62,500 nt of DNA from Mesostigma viride. Taxonomy: Eukaryota > Streptophyta > Mesostigmatophyceae > Mesostigmatales > Mesostigmataceae. Below the pieces are notes generated by a model that had not been told where the DNA came from, made no database searches, and worked only from the letters and a program-made list of their open reading frames with translations. The stretch is from positions 10,411,858 through 10,474,357 of the forward strand of contig RPFO01000213.1 in NCBI GenBank assembly GCA_009746045.1, in the 5' to 3' direction. The position numbers and the translations under genes are program-made. Below are positions 1 through 22,604 of the stretch, in pieces (the stretch's first letter is position 1; each line of letters starts with the position of its first letter).

Positions 1-563
1 ACCTGCACATGGCTCAGCCCCTTCGACATAATGTACCCGCACAATGTACCTGCACATGACTCAGCCCCTTCGACATCATGTACCCGCACAACGTACCTGC
101 GCATGGCTGCGCCCCTTCAACATAATGTCCTGCGCAATGTACCTGCACATGGCTCAGCCCCTCTGACATAATGTACCCGAACAATGTACCTGCACATGGC
201 TAAGCCCCTTCAACATAATGTCCTGCGCAATGTACCTGCACATGGCTCAGCCCCTCTGACATAATGTACCCGAACAATGTACCTGCACATGGCTAAGCCC
301 CTTCAACATGATGTACCTGGACATCAGTGAGCCCCTCTAATGATCTACCTACGCGTGGGTTTGAGCCCCATTAGCAATGTACCTGCTCCCCGGTGTAAGC
401 CGTCTCAAAGAATGCACCCACGCGTCTGTTTCAGCCCCTCCACTAATGGACCTGCGCGTTGGTGACCCCCTCTCAGAAAATACCTGTGGGTCAGTTTCAG
501 CCCCCTCTAAGGATGTACCCCCCCAAACGGGCAATCATTAAGACCAACGTGGTCGGAAGTCCC
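1..563 (-). repeat. Splice-donor-derived minisatellite in kinase intron
   Basis: Tandem units of roughly 40-60 bp, read on the minus strand, each contain a CAG-GTACAT-like 5' splice site. They lie directly downstream of the kinase exon ending at 570. The unit at 447-470 keeps the exon end: TGGACCTGCGCGTTGGTGA, against the true junction ATGTACCTGCGCGGTGGTGA at 565-584 (plus-strand orientation). Units near position 1 are more homogeneous and spaced by AATGTACC words. This is seen directly; origin by duplication of the donor region is inference. Confidence 0.75.
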
Positions 564-569
564 ATGTAC

Positions 570-12689
<12,120 letters not shown>

Positions 12690-12699
12690 CTGCGTGGAA

Positions 12700-13105
12700 T
12701 TCAGGATGGCGGGGCGGCAATGACATTAAGCCGCAGTGGCAGTCAGCTTGCCATTATTAATGGCAGTGGCACTATAATGCATGGCAGTTTCCTGTGTGCT
12801 TCAAGTACCGACATTGCGACCTTTTTGCCCAGAAAACGGCAGCAGGGAGGCACGCGTGAAGGCAGGCTCTTGAAAAAAGATCTGAGCGCTATAAAAACCG
12901 AAAGGCTAGGAGTGCTAGGCGCCGGCAGCAACACTGTGTAGCAAGACATCAGCCAAAATATCATCCCATGGCCATACTTACAGCGGAAGAGAAAACGAAC
13001 GGTCATTACCTCAAAAAAAACATTTTAATCTCAACATTAAATATGTAATTAAAATTAATAAAGGGAGGCCAGATGACAGTGACACTCATCGTCACAAGGA
13101 AAAAA
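12700..13105. other. Region upstream of first recovered kinase exon
   Basis: The first recovered exon needs one preceding nucleotide of its codon, so another exon lies upstream on the minus strand. None could be placed with a convincing donor. Confidence 0.4.
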
Positions 13106-13107
13106 CA

Positions 13108-13230
13108 TGAGGAGAGAGGAGGAGGGGGAGGGGGGGGGGGGGGAGGGGGAGGGGGGAGGGGGAGGGGGGAGGGGGAGGGGGGAGGGGGAGGGGGGGGGAG
13201 GGGGAGGGGAGGGGGGAGGGAGGGAGCGGA
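13108..13230. repeat. GGAGGGGG low-complexity tract
   Basis: Purine-rich tandem repeat of GAGGGGG units. The adjoining minus-strand frame (13230-13345) contains the hydrophobic run LLALGHILFSVQGLPAALLA, which might be part of an unplaced N-terminal exon; the support is weak. Confidence 0.8.
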
Positions 13231-13349
13231 CAAAGGCGAGCAGGGCAGCAGGTAGCCCCTGAACACTGAACAGGATGTGGCCCAATGCCAAGAGTCCGCC
13301 ATGATGCTCCCCTCCGTCGTGCCCCCCCGCGCGAACGCGTTCTGCCCCC

Positions 13350-15596
13350 ACTAATTCAATCGATTATTACCTGTACAGAGGACATGCTGCAGGCTGGTCA
13401 GACCTACCATTGTCAATTAGGAATGGGGAGTGGGAGCTGTGGGAGGGACAGGAGAAATGATTCTAGTGTCCGCCTTTCGTAGGCAGGAGGGTCGACTGGC
13501 CGTTCCGGGCGCGGAAATGGATATGGACACTTCAACGTACAACAGCTGCGCCTCCATTCCGTGTTGCCAAACTAATCAATTAGCGTAGTAGAATTCACTA
13601 GGGCAGATTAAACGGACACCATGCAGCATAGTACATTATAAGACTGGCCGGTAACTAGACACGTCATGATACTTGCGCCCGCAACAACTTTATCTGTTGA
13701 TCCTTTATGGCCCCTAGGCCGCGGGCCGGGGCGCACAGGCCAGTGCATGAGAGACACGTTAGCGCGCGCTGCAGCGTACTCCCATCATGAGCAACACACA
13801 GAAATCATGCCAGCCATGCAAGTATGCATATGCTTAGTTGCTTACCGGCCAGCCGTGAATCTAGCGCCTGAAGGCGAATGATAAACCGCTTAGCTTTTGC
13901 GTTGTTGGTGGCGCAAGCAGCATCCGAAATCTCCAACGTCGATGCCATCCGACCGCGTCTAGCAGAATAATTATGACGTGATCCGATGCGCCACTACAAC
14001 TACAATGGTGACACCGCAAATCTAGGTATTGAACTGATCAAAGTTATAGCTATTGCGCGTGTATACTGTGCCATCGCCCGCGACGCGTACGTCTCACAAT
14101 TAAAGTCCAATAATCAGCATATTGGTATTGGAACTCCTAGCAGCTAGCTAGCTGCTACCATGCATGTATACCTGTTCTCTATATAAGCTCATTGTGATCC
14201 TAGCTAGTGGACGACGATTAGAATTCAACCTCTAGCTAGCAAAGCCTCATGGATGAATGACACAGTGCGACACTCCAGCCAGATTCTTGCTATTGCTCTT
14301 CCCATTATTTGATCGCGACAGTCAATATCAACAAACAGCTGACAAGATTAATAAGGCCGGCGTGCAGGGCCGGGCTCGCGATGTTCTAAAGCGCATTGAT
14401 TGCTGTTTTCCGGACTCGGTGGACTGCAACGCTTGGCCGCGGGGATGGCACACTTGTACAGTCTACATACAGTATGTAATACAATAAGCTGGGCACGTGA
14501 CGCCGCGATGTGAATGGAGATCTGATCTGCCTCAGCGCTCCGTTTGCCGCCGATCCGCCAGATTGCCAGCTAGCGCGGATCCGGCTGAACTTTCCAGGTA
14601 AATAGGTGTACGTTTATCCGGCTGAACTTTATTGAAGTGCCCGGCGCGGATCCGGCCAGGTGGCTGGCCACTACAAGGGCCGGCGCGGCGAATGTACTAG
14701 CTATAAAATTATATTGTTAGTTGAACACTATCTTGACAATGTAGCCCTAGTACATAGCAACCGGCTACCGGATATGAGAATCTGTTGCCGGATATCTGTG
14801 GAAAAAAGTCAACGAAGCCTCAGCTCATGATCACGATCATGGTTTGCACTACGCACTATGTATAGTACATGTAAGCCACTGTACAAAAACAACAACAACA
14901 ACATACCTGCTTGGCCCGTTGGCCGGAATCCTGTCGGACAACCGGCGCGGGAATAAAACAAGTTAAACAACAACCTGCTTGGCCGGACCGTGAGCAGCTG
15001 ATCATGACATGATGAGCCCAGAGGGCAGAAGTGGAAGGTACATAAACTGCTCACCATGTTCTCACTGCAAAAATCCCAGGGATGAACGAAGCGGGCGGCT
15101 CGTGGCAGGAGCGATGCAAGATCGGCAAGATCTTGGCCATTATTTTGCCCCCAGAGCGCGGCATAACATCCACACTACATCCACTGTATGCCGTAATTTT
15201 TCACCTTAAAGGCTATTAAAGGCTACGCTACTGGCAGCATTGACGGTGGAAAATCGGCAGCGCAACTCGTGGCTGGAGTCCCACTTGAAAGAAGGTGCGA
15301 GGTCCATACCGGTCGACTCAAAGCCCGCCTGGGGCTGTTATCCGGCGGGACAAGTATAATTATGGCAATGTAGGTAACATCGATGAACATATTCCCTGCC
15401 ATCGATCCAAGGTCAACTTTGGTTAGCGACGCGTGAAATTTTCACCAGGGAGCGGAAAGCGCGGGGCAGCCCGGCAGGAACGGCGAGGACAAACGTCAAA
15501 TGGTGACGACCATGCTCTCTGCCTGCGATCAGTGAGCGGGTGGCTGGGCTCTGATCGTCTCCTGACAGTAAGCAAGGGCGGCTTTAACCCAGAACA
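13350..15596. other. Intergenic region between kinase and wall-protein genes
   Basis: No conserved coding sequence is visible. A CTATATAAGC TATA-like word lies near 14179, and GCTAGC/AGCTAG words recur around 14130-14250. It presumably holds the divergent 5' regions of the kinase (minus) and the wall-protein gene (plus). The repeat TCCGGCTGAACTTT occurs twice near 14580 and 14617. Confidence 0.5.
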
Positions 15597-17231
15597 ATGT
15601 GGCCTGGTCGGGCCCGGTGGTCGGCGGCTGTTGCTGTAATTTTACTGGCGCATGCAAGCGTTTGCGTGGCTCAGCCGACTGCGGAACAATGTCAGCAAAC
15701 ACAGGACGAGGTTGCAATTGCCGTGTTGGAATTCACTGGTGCCGACCCCGCATGTCAATTTCCGGCTTATATAGCAGACCCCGATACAGGTTTCTGCCCG
15801 GACGCGTCATGTCTTACCAACCCAGCCCGTTCCTGCAGGGTGTGCGTGAGCAAACTGAGAAACGTACTGCTGGGCCGGGTGGCTGAGCTACAAACGTTGC
15901 AAGATTGCAACGGTTGCGTAGCCACCATACAGGGACCATGTACTCTCGACGTCTATAACACGTTCTTCGCCGTGTACGAGCTCCCCCCAATCACGCTCAA
16001 TAACGCATCTCCCTCGTGCCCATCCCCGCCCCCGGGCACGGCGCCACCCCCACGGTCTCCGTCTAGCCCGCCACCGCCGTCGTCTGGCTGCCCCTCGGTG
16101 GACGTCACATGGGCGTCTGTTCAGCTGAACGAAGTGTTGTACACCATTGCGAGCAGAGATGACGCATGTGTGGATGGTAGCTACCCATTGGTCGAGTCAG
16201 GGTGCCCCGATCCCACCTGCAAGACGACCGCGCCATGCTGCGCCTGCCTGGACAAACAGCTGACCGAGCTCAGCAGCAACGCGAGTGTGTGCAACTTGCG
16301 GGTTCTGGTCGAGGCCAACAACCTGGATCTGCTCGGTTGCACGCTGCCCGACCTGTTGAGCTATTTCGATGTCTGCGAATTTGACACCCGCCTGAACACC
16401 CTTCTCGCTCTAATCGGGCTGTCGATCCCGCCGCCGGCGCTTTTGCCACCGCCTCCGCCCAGCCCACCGCCCAGCCCACCGTCCAGCCCACCACCCAGCC
16501 CACCGCCCAGCCCACCGCCCAGCCCACCGCCCAGCCCACCGCCCAGCCCACCACCCAGCCCACCGCCCAGCCCACCTCCCAGCTCACCTCCCAGCACGCC
16601 TCCCAGCCCACCTCCAAGCACTCCTTCCAGCCCACCTCCCAGCCCACCTCCCAGCCCACCTCCCAGCCCACCTCCCAGCCCACCTCCCAGCCCACCTCCC
16701 AGCCCACCTCCCAGCCCACCTCCCAGCCCACCTCCCAGCCCACCTCCCAGCCCACCTCCCAGCCCACCTCCAAGCCCTCCTCCCAGCCCACCTCCGAGCC
16801 CACCTCCCAGCATGCCTCCCAGCCCTCCTCCCAGCCCACCTCCCAGCCCACCTCCCAGCCCACCGCCCAGCCCTCCTCCCAGCCCACCTCCCAGCCCACC
16901 TCCCAGCCCACCTCCCAGCCCACCTCCCAGCCCACCTCCCAGCCCACCTCCCAGCCCACCTCTCAGCCCACCTCCCAACCCACCTCCCAGCCCGCCTCCC
17001 AGCCCACCGCCCAGTGGCAGCCCATTGCCACCCAGCCCGCCACCCTCCAGCCCACCTCCGCCTTCTCCCCACCCACTTCCACCCAGCCCCCCTCCTCCCG
17101 CAGTCGAGGAAACCCCTTCGCCGGTCGCACCTCCACCAACATCGGCCGGCCCGTCATTGAATGCCAGAATTTCAGAGTGCGTATACATTCTTTGTGTAAC
17201 CGTTCTTACCGTAGTAATTTATCTTTCATAA
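15597..17231 (+). CDS. Hydroxyproline-rich secreted/cell-wall glycoprotein
   Basis: Intronless frame of 544 codons from ATG at 15597 to TAA at 17229-17231. Residues 1-25 form a signal peptide (hydrophobic AVAVILLAHASVCVA). Two related Cys-rich globular domains follow, at about 26-140 and 164-266, separated by a short Pro/Ser linker. They align at FCPDASCLTNPARSCRVCVS and GCPDPTCKTTAPCCACLD, so one is a duplication of the other. Residues about 275-505 are an almost uninterrupted SPPP/PPSP rod, the typical substrate for prolyl hydroxylation and arabinosylation in chlorophyte walls. The C-terminus is hydrophobic (VYILCVTVLTVVIYLS) and may be a membrane or GPI-type anchor. Overall layout resembles pherophorin/HRGP-class proteins, but the Cys pattern is not clearly the standard pherophorin domain. 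The start is chosen because it gives the signal peptide. Minus-strand frames opposite the rod are codon artefacts. Confidence 0.88.
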   Translation: MWPGRARWSAAVAVILLAHASVCVAQPTAEQCQQTQDEVAIAVLEFTGADPACQFPAYIADPDTGFCPDASCLTNPARSCRVCVSKLRNVLLGRVAELQTLQDCNGCVATIQGPCTLDVYNTFFAVYELPPITLNNASPSCPSPPPGTAPPPRSPSSPPPPSSGCPSVDVTWASVQLNEVLYTIASRDDACVDGSYPLVESGCPDPTCKTTAPCCACLDKQLTELSSNASVCNLRVLVEANNLDLLGCTLPDLLSYFDVCEFDTRLNTLLALIGLSIPPPALLPPPPPSPPPSPPSSPPPSPPPSPPPSPPPSPPPSPPPSPPPSPPPSSPPSTPPSPPPSTPSSPPPSPPPSPPPSPPPSPPPSPPPSPPPSPPPSPPPSPPPSPPPSPPPSPPPSPPPSPPPSMPPSPPPSPPPSPPPSPPPSPPPSPPPSPPPSPPPSPPPSPPPSPPPSPPLSPPPNPPPSPPPSPPPSGSPLPPSPPPSSPPPPSPHPLPPSPPPPAVEETPSPVAPPPTSAGPSLNARISECVYILCVTVLTVVIYLS

Positions 17232-17297
17232 TGAAAATACACTGTTTTGCTCGGGCATTGTTCTGCTGGTAGTGTCTCATTGATGTCCCATGTCTGG

Positions 17298-17302
17298 TGT
17301 AA
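17298..17302 (+). promoter_or_regulatory. Putative TGTAA polyadenylation signal
   Basis: TGTAA lies 66 nt after the wall-protein stop. This pentamer is the usual polyadenylation signal in chlorophycean algae. Position is seen; use is inferred. Confidence 0.5.
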
Positions 17303-17486
17303 CTGGTGCCAGCCCAAACAGCTTAGCTGCACATGTGGCAGACATTCACCAGACGCCGCCTCACACTATCCCTGATGCTAGCAACTGCTGTCATCCTAGC
17401 ATTGGTTAATGCTCCGGATGGGCTGGGATTAATTAATGTAACTATGCCCATGGACGCAGAATATGCCCGCGAAAATATGCCAAGCT

Positions 17487-18785
17487 ATTAAATTAAATTA
17501 AATTATAACATGCCTCCGTTGGGAGATCATGTAGCACATATTCCTGGATGGGTGGGTGGAGGTGGAGGAAGCCGCGTAATCGAACTAACCTAACTCTAAG
17601 CTATCTAATCTATAAAATCACAACTACACTACTCAGCAAAACGCCCCTTCCTCTTGGGGGGGGGTGGCTTGCCCATAGGGGCGGCCGTGTGAGCCTGGAC
17701 AATCTTCTGCCACCGCTTCTTGTTCTGCATGGCAGTCCAAAGAAGGGAGAGGGAGTGGATGCGGTGTTCAAACTGAGCTGGGACCACTAGGTCGGCCAGC
17801 AACATCTGGGTGTAGTTCATGGCAGGTTTGCCTAGCTTCCTGGGAATGTCCTTGGGGCCAGGCCAGGTCAGGATATGCCGCCCTGGTTTGCCACTTGAGC
17901 CGCTGGGGGCCGGCCAGACCAAGGGCGGTGTCGACCTGGCTGGTGCGAGCAAGATGTCCTACAAATGCTATCCTACGCTGCCTAATCTCGTCCAAAATAC
18001 GAGGCATACCCTGATACAAAGACTCTAATGACCTACGCTTGGAAAACCCTACATTCAGGACCTGTCGGAGCATCCTGTAAACCGTGCCGTCTAGCCTAGC
18101 TGCCAGTGTGTCCGTGAGTGTCCACGCCTCGGCGCCATACGTGAGCACCGTGAGGACGAGGACCTTGGAGAGCATGCGCTTGCGGTGCTCGCCCAGCCCT
18201 TCGAGCGCCAGTAGGTGTTGAGCGAACGGAGCCTGGCCCAGGCTAGGCTGATGCGGATGTCCACATCGTCGGCGGTGTCAGGGAGCATGCTCCCCAACAG
18301 TTTGAAGCGGTCACGGAACGGGACCTCCGTCCCGTCGAGCAGGCGCGGCAGAGGCGGGCGACTGGAGGCCCCAATCACCATCGCCTCAGTTTTTACCCTA
18401 ATCTCCAACCCCACCGCCCTCACCTCCAAGCCCAGATAGTCCAGCCAGGTCTGAATGTGCTCGGGGCGCGCGATGAGGGTGGTGTCGTCCGCATAAATCA
18501 GGTCGGCCAGGCGGTAGCCAGTGCCAACCCCGCCGTGCTCGCGCTCGTTAAGGATGTCCAAGCCGGGCTCGAACCCCTTAAGAGCAGTAAAGCGCGCATG
18601 TGCCCGGCGCATGACGTGATCCACGACAATAATGAACATGTATGGGATTCACCTTTGCGGAGTGTCTGATCAGAATGTATGGGATCAGAATGTATGGGGA
18701 CAGGACACAACCTAGCTTGCCACACCCCGTGGTGAAGGGGGAATGGTGGGGTGGTGCCTTCCGCAGTCCGCACTACTGCCTGTTG
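17487..18785 (-). mobile_element. 5'-truncated LINE, reverse-transcriptase type
   Basis: The 3' end is at the left: an AAATTAAATTAAATTAT tail (17487-17510), then the family hairpin region (CTCCGTTGGGAG in plus orientation). The body runs to about 18785, where RT homology stops inside the region before GVWQGCVLSP. A local insertion with repeated ATGTATGGGA words (18640-18690) separates the polymerase motifs. Confidence 0.85.
17629..18773 (-). pseudogene. LINE ORF2 (reverse transcriptase, C-terminal half), broken
   Basis: Three frames are needed to follow the protein: TTPPFPLHHGVWQ upstream, then MFIIVVDHVMRRA through GYRLADLIYADDTTL (catalytic YADD), then VLVLTVLTYGAEAWTL and RQRRIAFVGHLARTSQVD, ending PPPPKRKGRFAE at 17629. 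Frameshifts lie near 18660, 18150 and 17900. The copy has the second polymerase Asp pair, but the motif A region is missing by 5' truncation. Closest relatives in the window are 36700-38616 and 50685-51921. Confidence 0.85.
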
Positions 18786-18789
18786 TCAG

Positions 18790-19084
18790 TGTTCCCAAGA
18801 AAAGTCCTTATTTTAGGACCAGTTTGAATTTAAAAATATATGTGCAAACATCAAATTTTGACCTTGGCATTTTTACCCATGACAGATAACACACTTTTTG
18901 AATTTTGGACAAAAACCTGGGTTCAAGTAATTACATTTAGTGCCTGAATGGACCCTGGCCCATGGCAGGCCTCAAACCGCGAATTTGGTCAAATTGAGAA
19001 TTTAGGACCAATAGGACCAATAGGACCAATTAGTGTCAATGCATGACCATGCTATCCACACGGTCCCTTGAGTGCTCATCTTAC
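18790..19084. other. Short spacer between LINE copies
   Basis: AT-rich. Contains a GGACCAATA triplication (19005-19033). No gene. Confidence 0.5.
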
Positions 19085-21090
19085 AATTAATTAAACACGT
19101 GCTCCCGTTGGGGAGTCACGGAGCACTGAAGTGCTTTTAATCCCTGTGTGTGCACTACAGGAGAAAGGGCAGAGACCCCCAGTCTCCTTAATGCCAAAGG
19201 CATGCCACAGCTGCAATCAGGCGCGCTAGCTAAAAGGACAGGCTAACGATCCGGCAAACTGTGGGTGCAATAAGACCCATGTAAGCGGGGCATAACAAGT
19301 ATAGCGTGGGCAAGTAATCTGACCATGTAGCACGGGCGTAGCATGGCTGTACTAGGACTAGGCTAAGGCTATGGCTGGTTGTGTACCGTGCGTTGGCGGC
19401 ACGTGACTAGGTATGTTGGCACAGCTAGGGGAACATTCTAGGCATGGCTGCCTTAGCGGCAGTGACTCCAATGGTTACAATTGCTAGGGCTAATGCTATA
19501 ATTTCTAGCCCGCTGGGGGCGTCCAGTGTCCACATCTTGTGGTTGATCATCAGGTCCCCGCCCCTCCAGTACACCTTGGGCTTCTGGGGGTCCTGCTTAT
19601 GGCGGAGGTCATTCCGGCCACAGGTCGCGTCGCTGCTGTTGCTGAGCGGGGGTCAGGTCGTCATCCAGCGTCCAGGTGAGGTCGTGCAACCTCTTGCGAC
19701 GAGAGAGGAACCGCTGCTTATCCTCAGCTAGGGGAGGGGAAGGTGAGCAGGACTGGTGGGGGAGCCGCAGGCCTTGTCCCGTGAGTGGGGAAGGCGGTGG
19801 CACCCACGCAGTTCTACCTCACCTACCAGGCCCATGAGGGATTGAGGGTAAGAAGCTGGTTCTTGAGCTCGTCAGCAAGAGAGGTTGACGTCTCACCTGG
19901 CTTCTGGGGGAAGCGACGTAGCACCACTCGGCACTCGCGGCGAGCGCGGTCGGTGACCTCCCGTTGCTGGGCCTGGCGGTGGTCCTCCAGCTCCTGGAGC
20001 TTCGTGGCGATGGCGTCGGTGGTGGAGGCGGTCGCTGACCGCAGCAGGTCCGCGTAGGAGAGCGGCGGGAGGTCACCAGCATCCTGCCGGGGTGGCTTGG
20101 ATGCAATGGCCGTGGCCGTCTGCTCCGCTATCTTGGGGACATGTGTGGCCAGGGCCTCGGTGTGGGCGGTGATGGCCTCAAGCTTCTTCATGAGCACGCC
20201 GCACTTGCCCTGAGTCCACCTGGTTAAGGCGAGAGACAAGTGCAGCATGCGTTTCCGAAGCTTGCGCCGCGGTGTGCAGCGTCGTGAACTGGGGCTGGAG
20301 CTTGTGGACGACCTTGGTTTCCACATTGGAGACCCGGGCCTCCACCGTGTTGAGCGTCGTGTTCAGCGATGTCAGCTTCTCGGCCAGCGGCCAGGTCACG
20401 TGCTCCTCCAGCACTGCGCGGATGTCATCCTTGCAGAGGGAGGGATCGAGCCGAAGGGGCTGCCGGCTGTGCGGGGGCGGGGGCGTTGAGCGTTCTGCTG
20501 ATGTCGGCGAGGCAGCCGAGGCTGCGCTGGTAGTAGCTGGTCAAGATAAACAGGCGTTGGCGTGGTTCTTCATAAGTGTAGAGCCAGGACGTGTTGCGGT
20601 AGTCGATAGCCGCCCCCCCCTTCTGCTGCACGAAGAGCTTCCGTTCCTGTCTGTGTGAGGAACTGGAGGACCTCGACGACTTCCTGCGGCGACAGTTTCT
20701 GCCAGGTGAGGAGGCTGAAATATTCGTTGCCGGGCGAGAATTGGCTCCATTTGTGGCGGTCGTGGCATGGTTTCTTGGGCTCAGGCGAGGCGCTTGGCGA
20801 TGGGTCTGCTGGCGATGGGTTGGCGAGCCCAGGCGGCTAGGCAAGAACGATGGCGAGAGGGTTGGACTGGGAGCCGGTAAGCTGACCTTTTCCAAACCCC
20901 GTTTTGCTTTTGGGGTCGTCATAGCTGCTTGTCACGTGATAACTTTGGCAATACTGCGTTTCAGCCGTAACCGATTATACTGGCGTGTGCGTCTGAATAA
21001 AGCGCATCGAATGCGAGTGGTCTGACCGAATTTGGGGCTCAGACGCAAAAGATCGGAGCTCCGCCGTCAGCCATACCGCCGTCAGCCATT
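19085..21090 (-). mobile_element. ORF1-only LINE copy with both ends
   Basis: The 3' end is at 19085-19130, with hairpin CTCCCGTTGGGGAG and an AATTAATTAA tail. The 5' end is near 21090, marked by GGCTGACGGCGG repeated twice. Between them there is a 5' leader, ORF1 and a 3' leader of about 430 nt, but no reverse transcriptase. The same 5' end recurs at 25815, so the unit looks like a defined element and not a random fragment. It supplies the empty-site reference for the 8.1-kb insertion at 26025. Confidence 0.75.
19525..20922 (-). pseudogene. LINE ORF1 (nucleic-acid-binding protein), frameshifted
   Basis: ATG at 20922 (MTTPKAKRGLEKVSLPAP). A basic, Pro/Ser-rich N-terminus leads to a middle part with coiled-coil character (HVTWPLAEKLTSLNTTLNTV, then VRRAHEEA). 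The C-terminal half has VVLRRFPQKPGETS, FLSRRKRLHDLTWTLDDDLT and QQQQRRDLWPE, matching the C-terminal region of the intact ORF1 at 52191-53567. Frameshifts occur near 20690, 20230 and 19830. The role by family is ORF1p-like RNA binding in LINE RNPs. Confidence 0.75.
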
Positions 21091-21157
21091 TTCGTCACTC
21101 TGGATGGATGGATTTTCGTCATCTTACAAGCGCTAGGGGACCCTACGAGGCCTTGGG

Positions 21158-21910
21158 ATGGCGGGGCAGCGTATAACAAGGCCATACCCTGCTGTGGCTG
21201 CCTCTATATATACACGTGCTCTTCCCATGGCCCCCCCATTCGCCTTGGCTCCCAGCCACTACTCGGTGGCGCTCCGGCACCAGCTATTTGCCCCGCAGCC
21301 TCTTGTTCCGGCCGGGCGGCCTTGTGGTAGCTGTGGGCAGCCGCTGGATCCCACGGGGACTCACTACCTTTCCTGCATGGAGGGCCAACAGAATCAGAAT
21401 TGGTATTTGTATTTGCACACTGTCCTCCTGACGGTGGTGCTCGCCATGATTCGGTCGGTTTTCCCCCACGCGAACATCCGGTCCGAGGATGCGGATGGCG
21501 CTGCCTTCTATTCCCCCAACCACCGGCCTGACATCGTGCATGGTGCTGGACTTTGAGGGGGGTGGCCGGCATCTGCTTATCGACGTTTCGGTGGCGCGGC
21601 CCTTGGCTCTTAGCCACGTGGCTGGGGCCTCGATCCCTCACGGCAGGTTACACGGCGGACCGGGCGGAGCGGGCCAAGCTCCTGGCCTACGGCGACGTCG
21701 GGCACCATCGTGTGGTGCACCCTTTGTCCTGGAGGAGTTTGGGGCCATGGGGCCCCTGACCTCCGCCTTCTTCAAGGAGTGTTGCCGGCTCCGGGAGGAC
21801 CGGCTGGACCTGGAGGGCCAGCGGGCCTCATGGTCGGCGCGGACCTGGACGTCATAAATTGGCGTCAGCGCTTGTCGGTTGCGCTGACTCGGGCCATGGC
21901 TGACATCTGA
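21158..21910 (+). pseudogene. Retroelement C-terminal domain, REL-endonuclease-like, broken
   Basis: One frame gives CGSCGQPLDPTGTHYLSC, a C-x2-C-x10-H-x3-C knuckle, and ends at NHRPDIV. A second gives GGGRHLLIDVSVARPLALSH, then VLEEFGAMGPLTSAFF. Reading across the frameshift near 21535 there is a PD followed about 16 residues later by an Asp, the layout of restriction-enzyme-like endonucleases of some non-LTR elements. The RHN motif is not intact. The tail is near 22080-22105 (AAGTAATTATATTATTAAAA). Family assignment is inference. Confidence 0.5.
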
Positions 21911-22109
21911 CATGCATGCTCCGCCGTACGCGGGCTGATTTTGCGGTGCAGCAGGGCTATTAGGTTCCTCCCGTTAGGCGTTTCCATTGGTCTTATCGTA
22001 GTATAGAGATTTGACATGGCTCTGTATAGAGGTTTATAGCTGGGCGTTTGCTTTGGTTTGAGTGATTTCACTCTGCTGTAAGTAATTATATTATTAAAAT
22101 ATATACGCG

Positions 22110-22600
22110 TCCTTAACGGTGTCACAGATGGTGCAGGTAATGCAATATACGGTTGCATGGTTGCTGAGGTTGCCCGGCTTGAACATGGCCCACCCCTTGC
22201 GGTAAACTTTCTCTAAGCATATGCCAAACCTTCTTTGACATCACGGACATGCTGCATGGCCACCACCCAGCGATGAAAAAACATTGCATTTGCATTGCAA
22301 CTGACACATGAATGCAGCCATTGAAATCAAGTTACAAAACAACGGTGTGCTAACATGCAACGCTTTGTGAGCGAATTCAGGGTGCATGTAACATGCACGT
22401 AAACCATACTGTATATACTGTCTGAGAACACCCTGAACGACTGCAGGCCATAGGACCATGGTTTATAACTAACACATGAGTAAAACTGCTCTTACGCATG
22501 TGTGTTTTAGCTGCAGCGGACGACGAAGATAGAGACGTAAAAAATTGTATGACGTAAACCAACTATGTGTGACAGTTATGTGCACGCCTTGAGATTTGGT
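22110..22600. other. Spacer between retroelement fragments
   Basis: AT-moderate sequence without a supported gene; possible minus-strand frames are short and unrecognised. Confidence 0.45.
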
Positions 22601-22604
22601 TCAG

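Noticed and set aside
16270-17188. Minus-strand frames of 160-275 codons opposite the wall-protein gene
   Set aside because: Antisense of the SPPP-coding repeat; the plus frame has a signal peptide and Cys domains.
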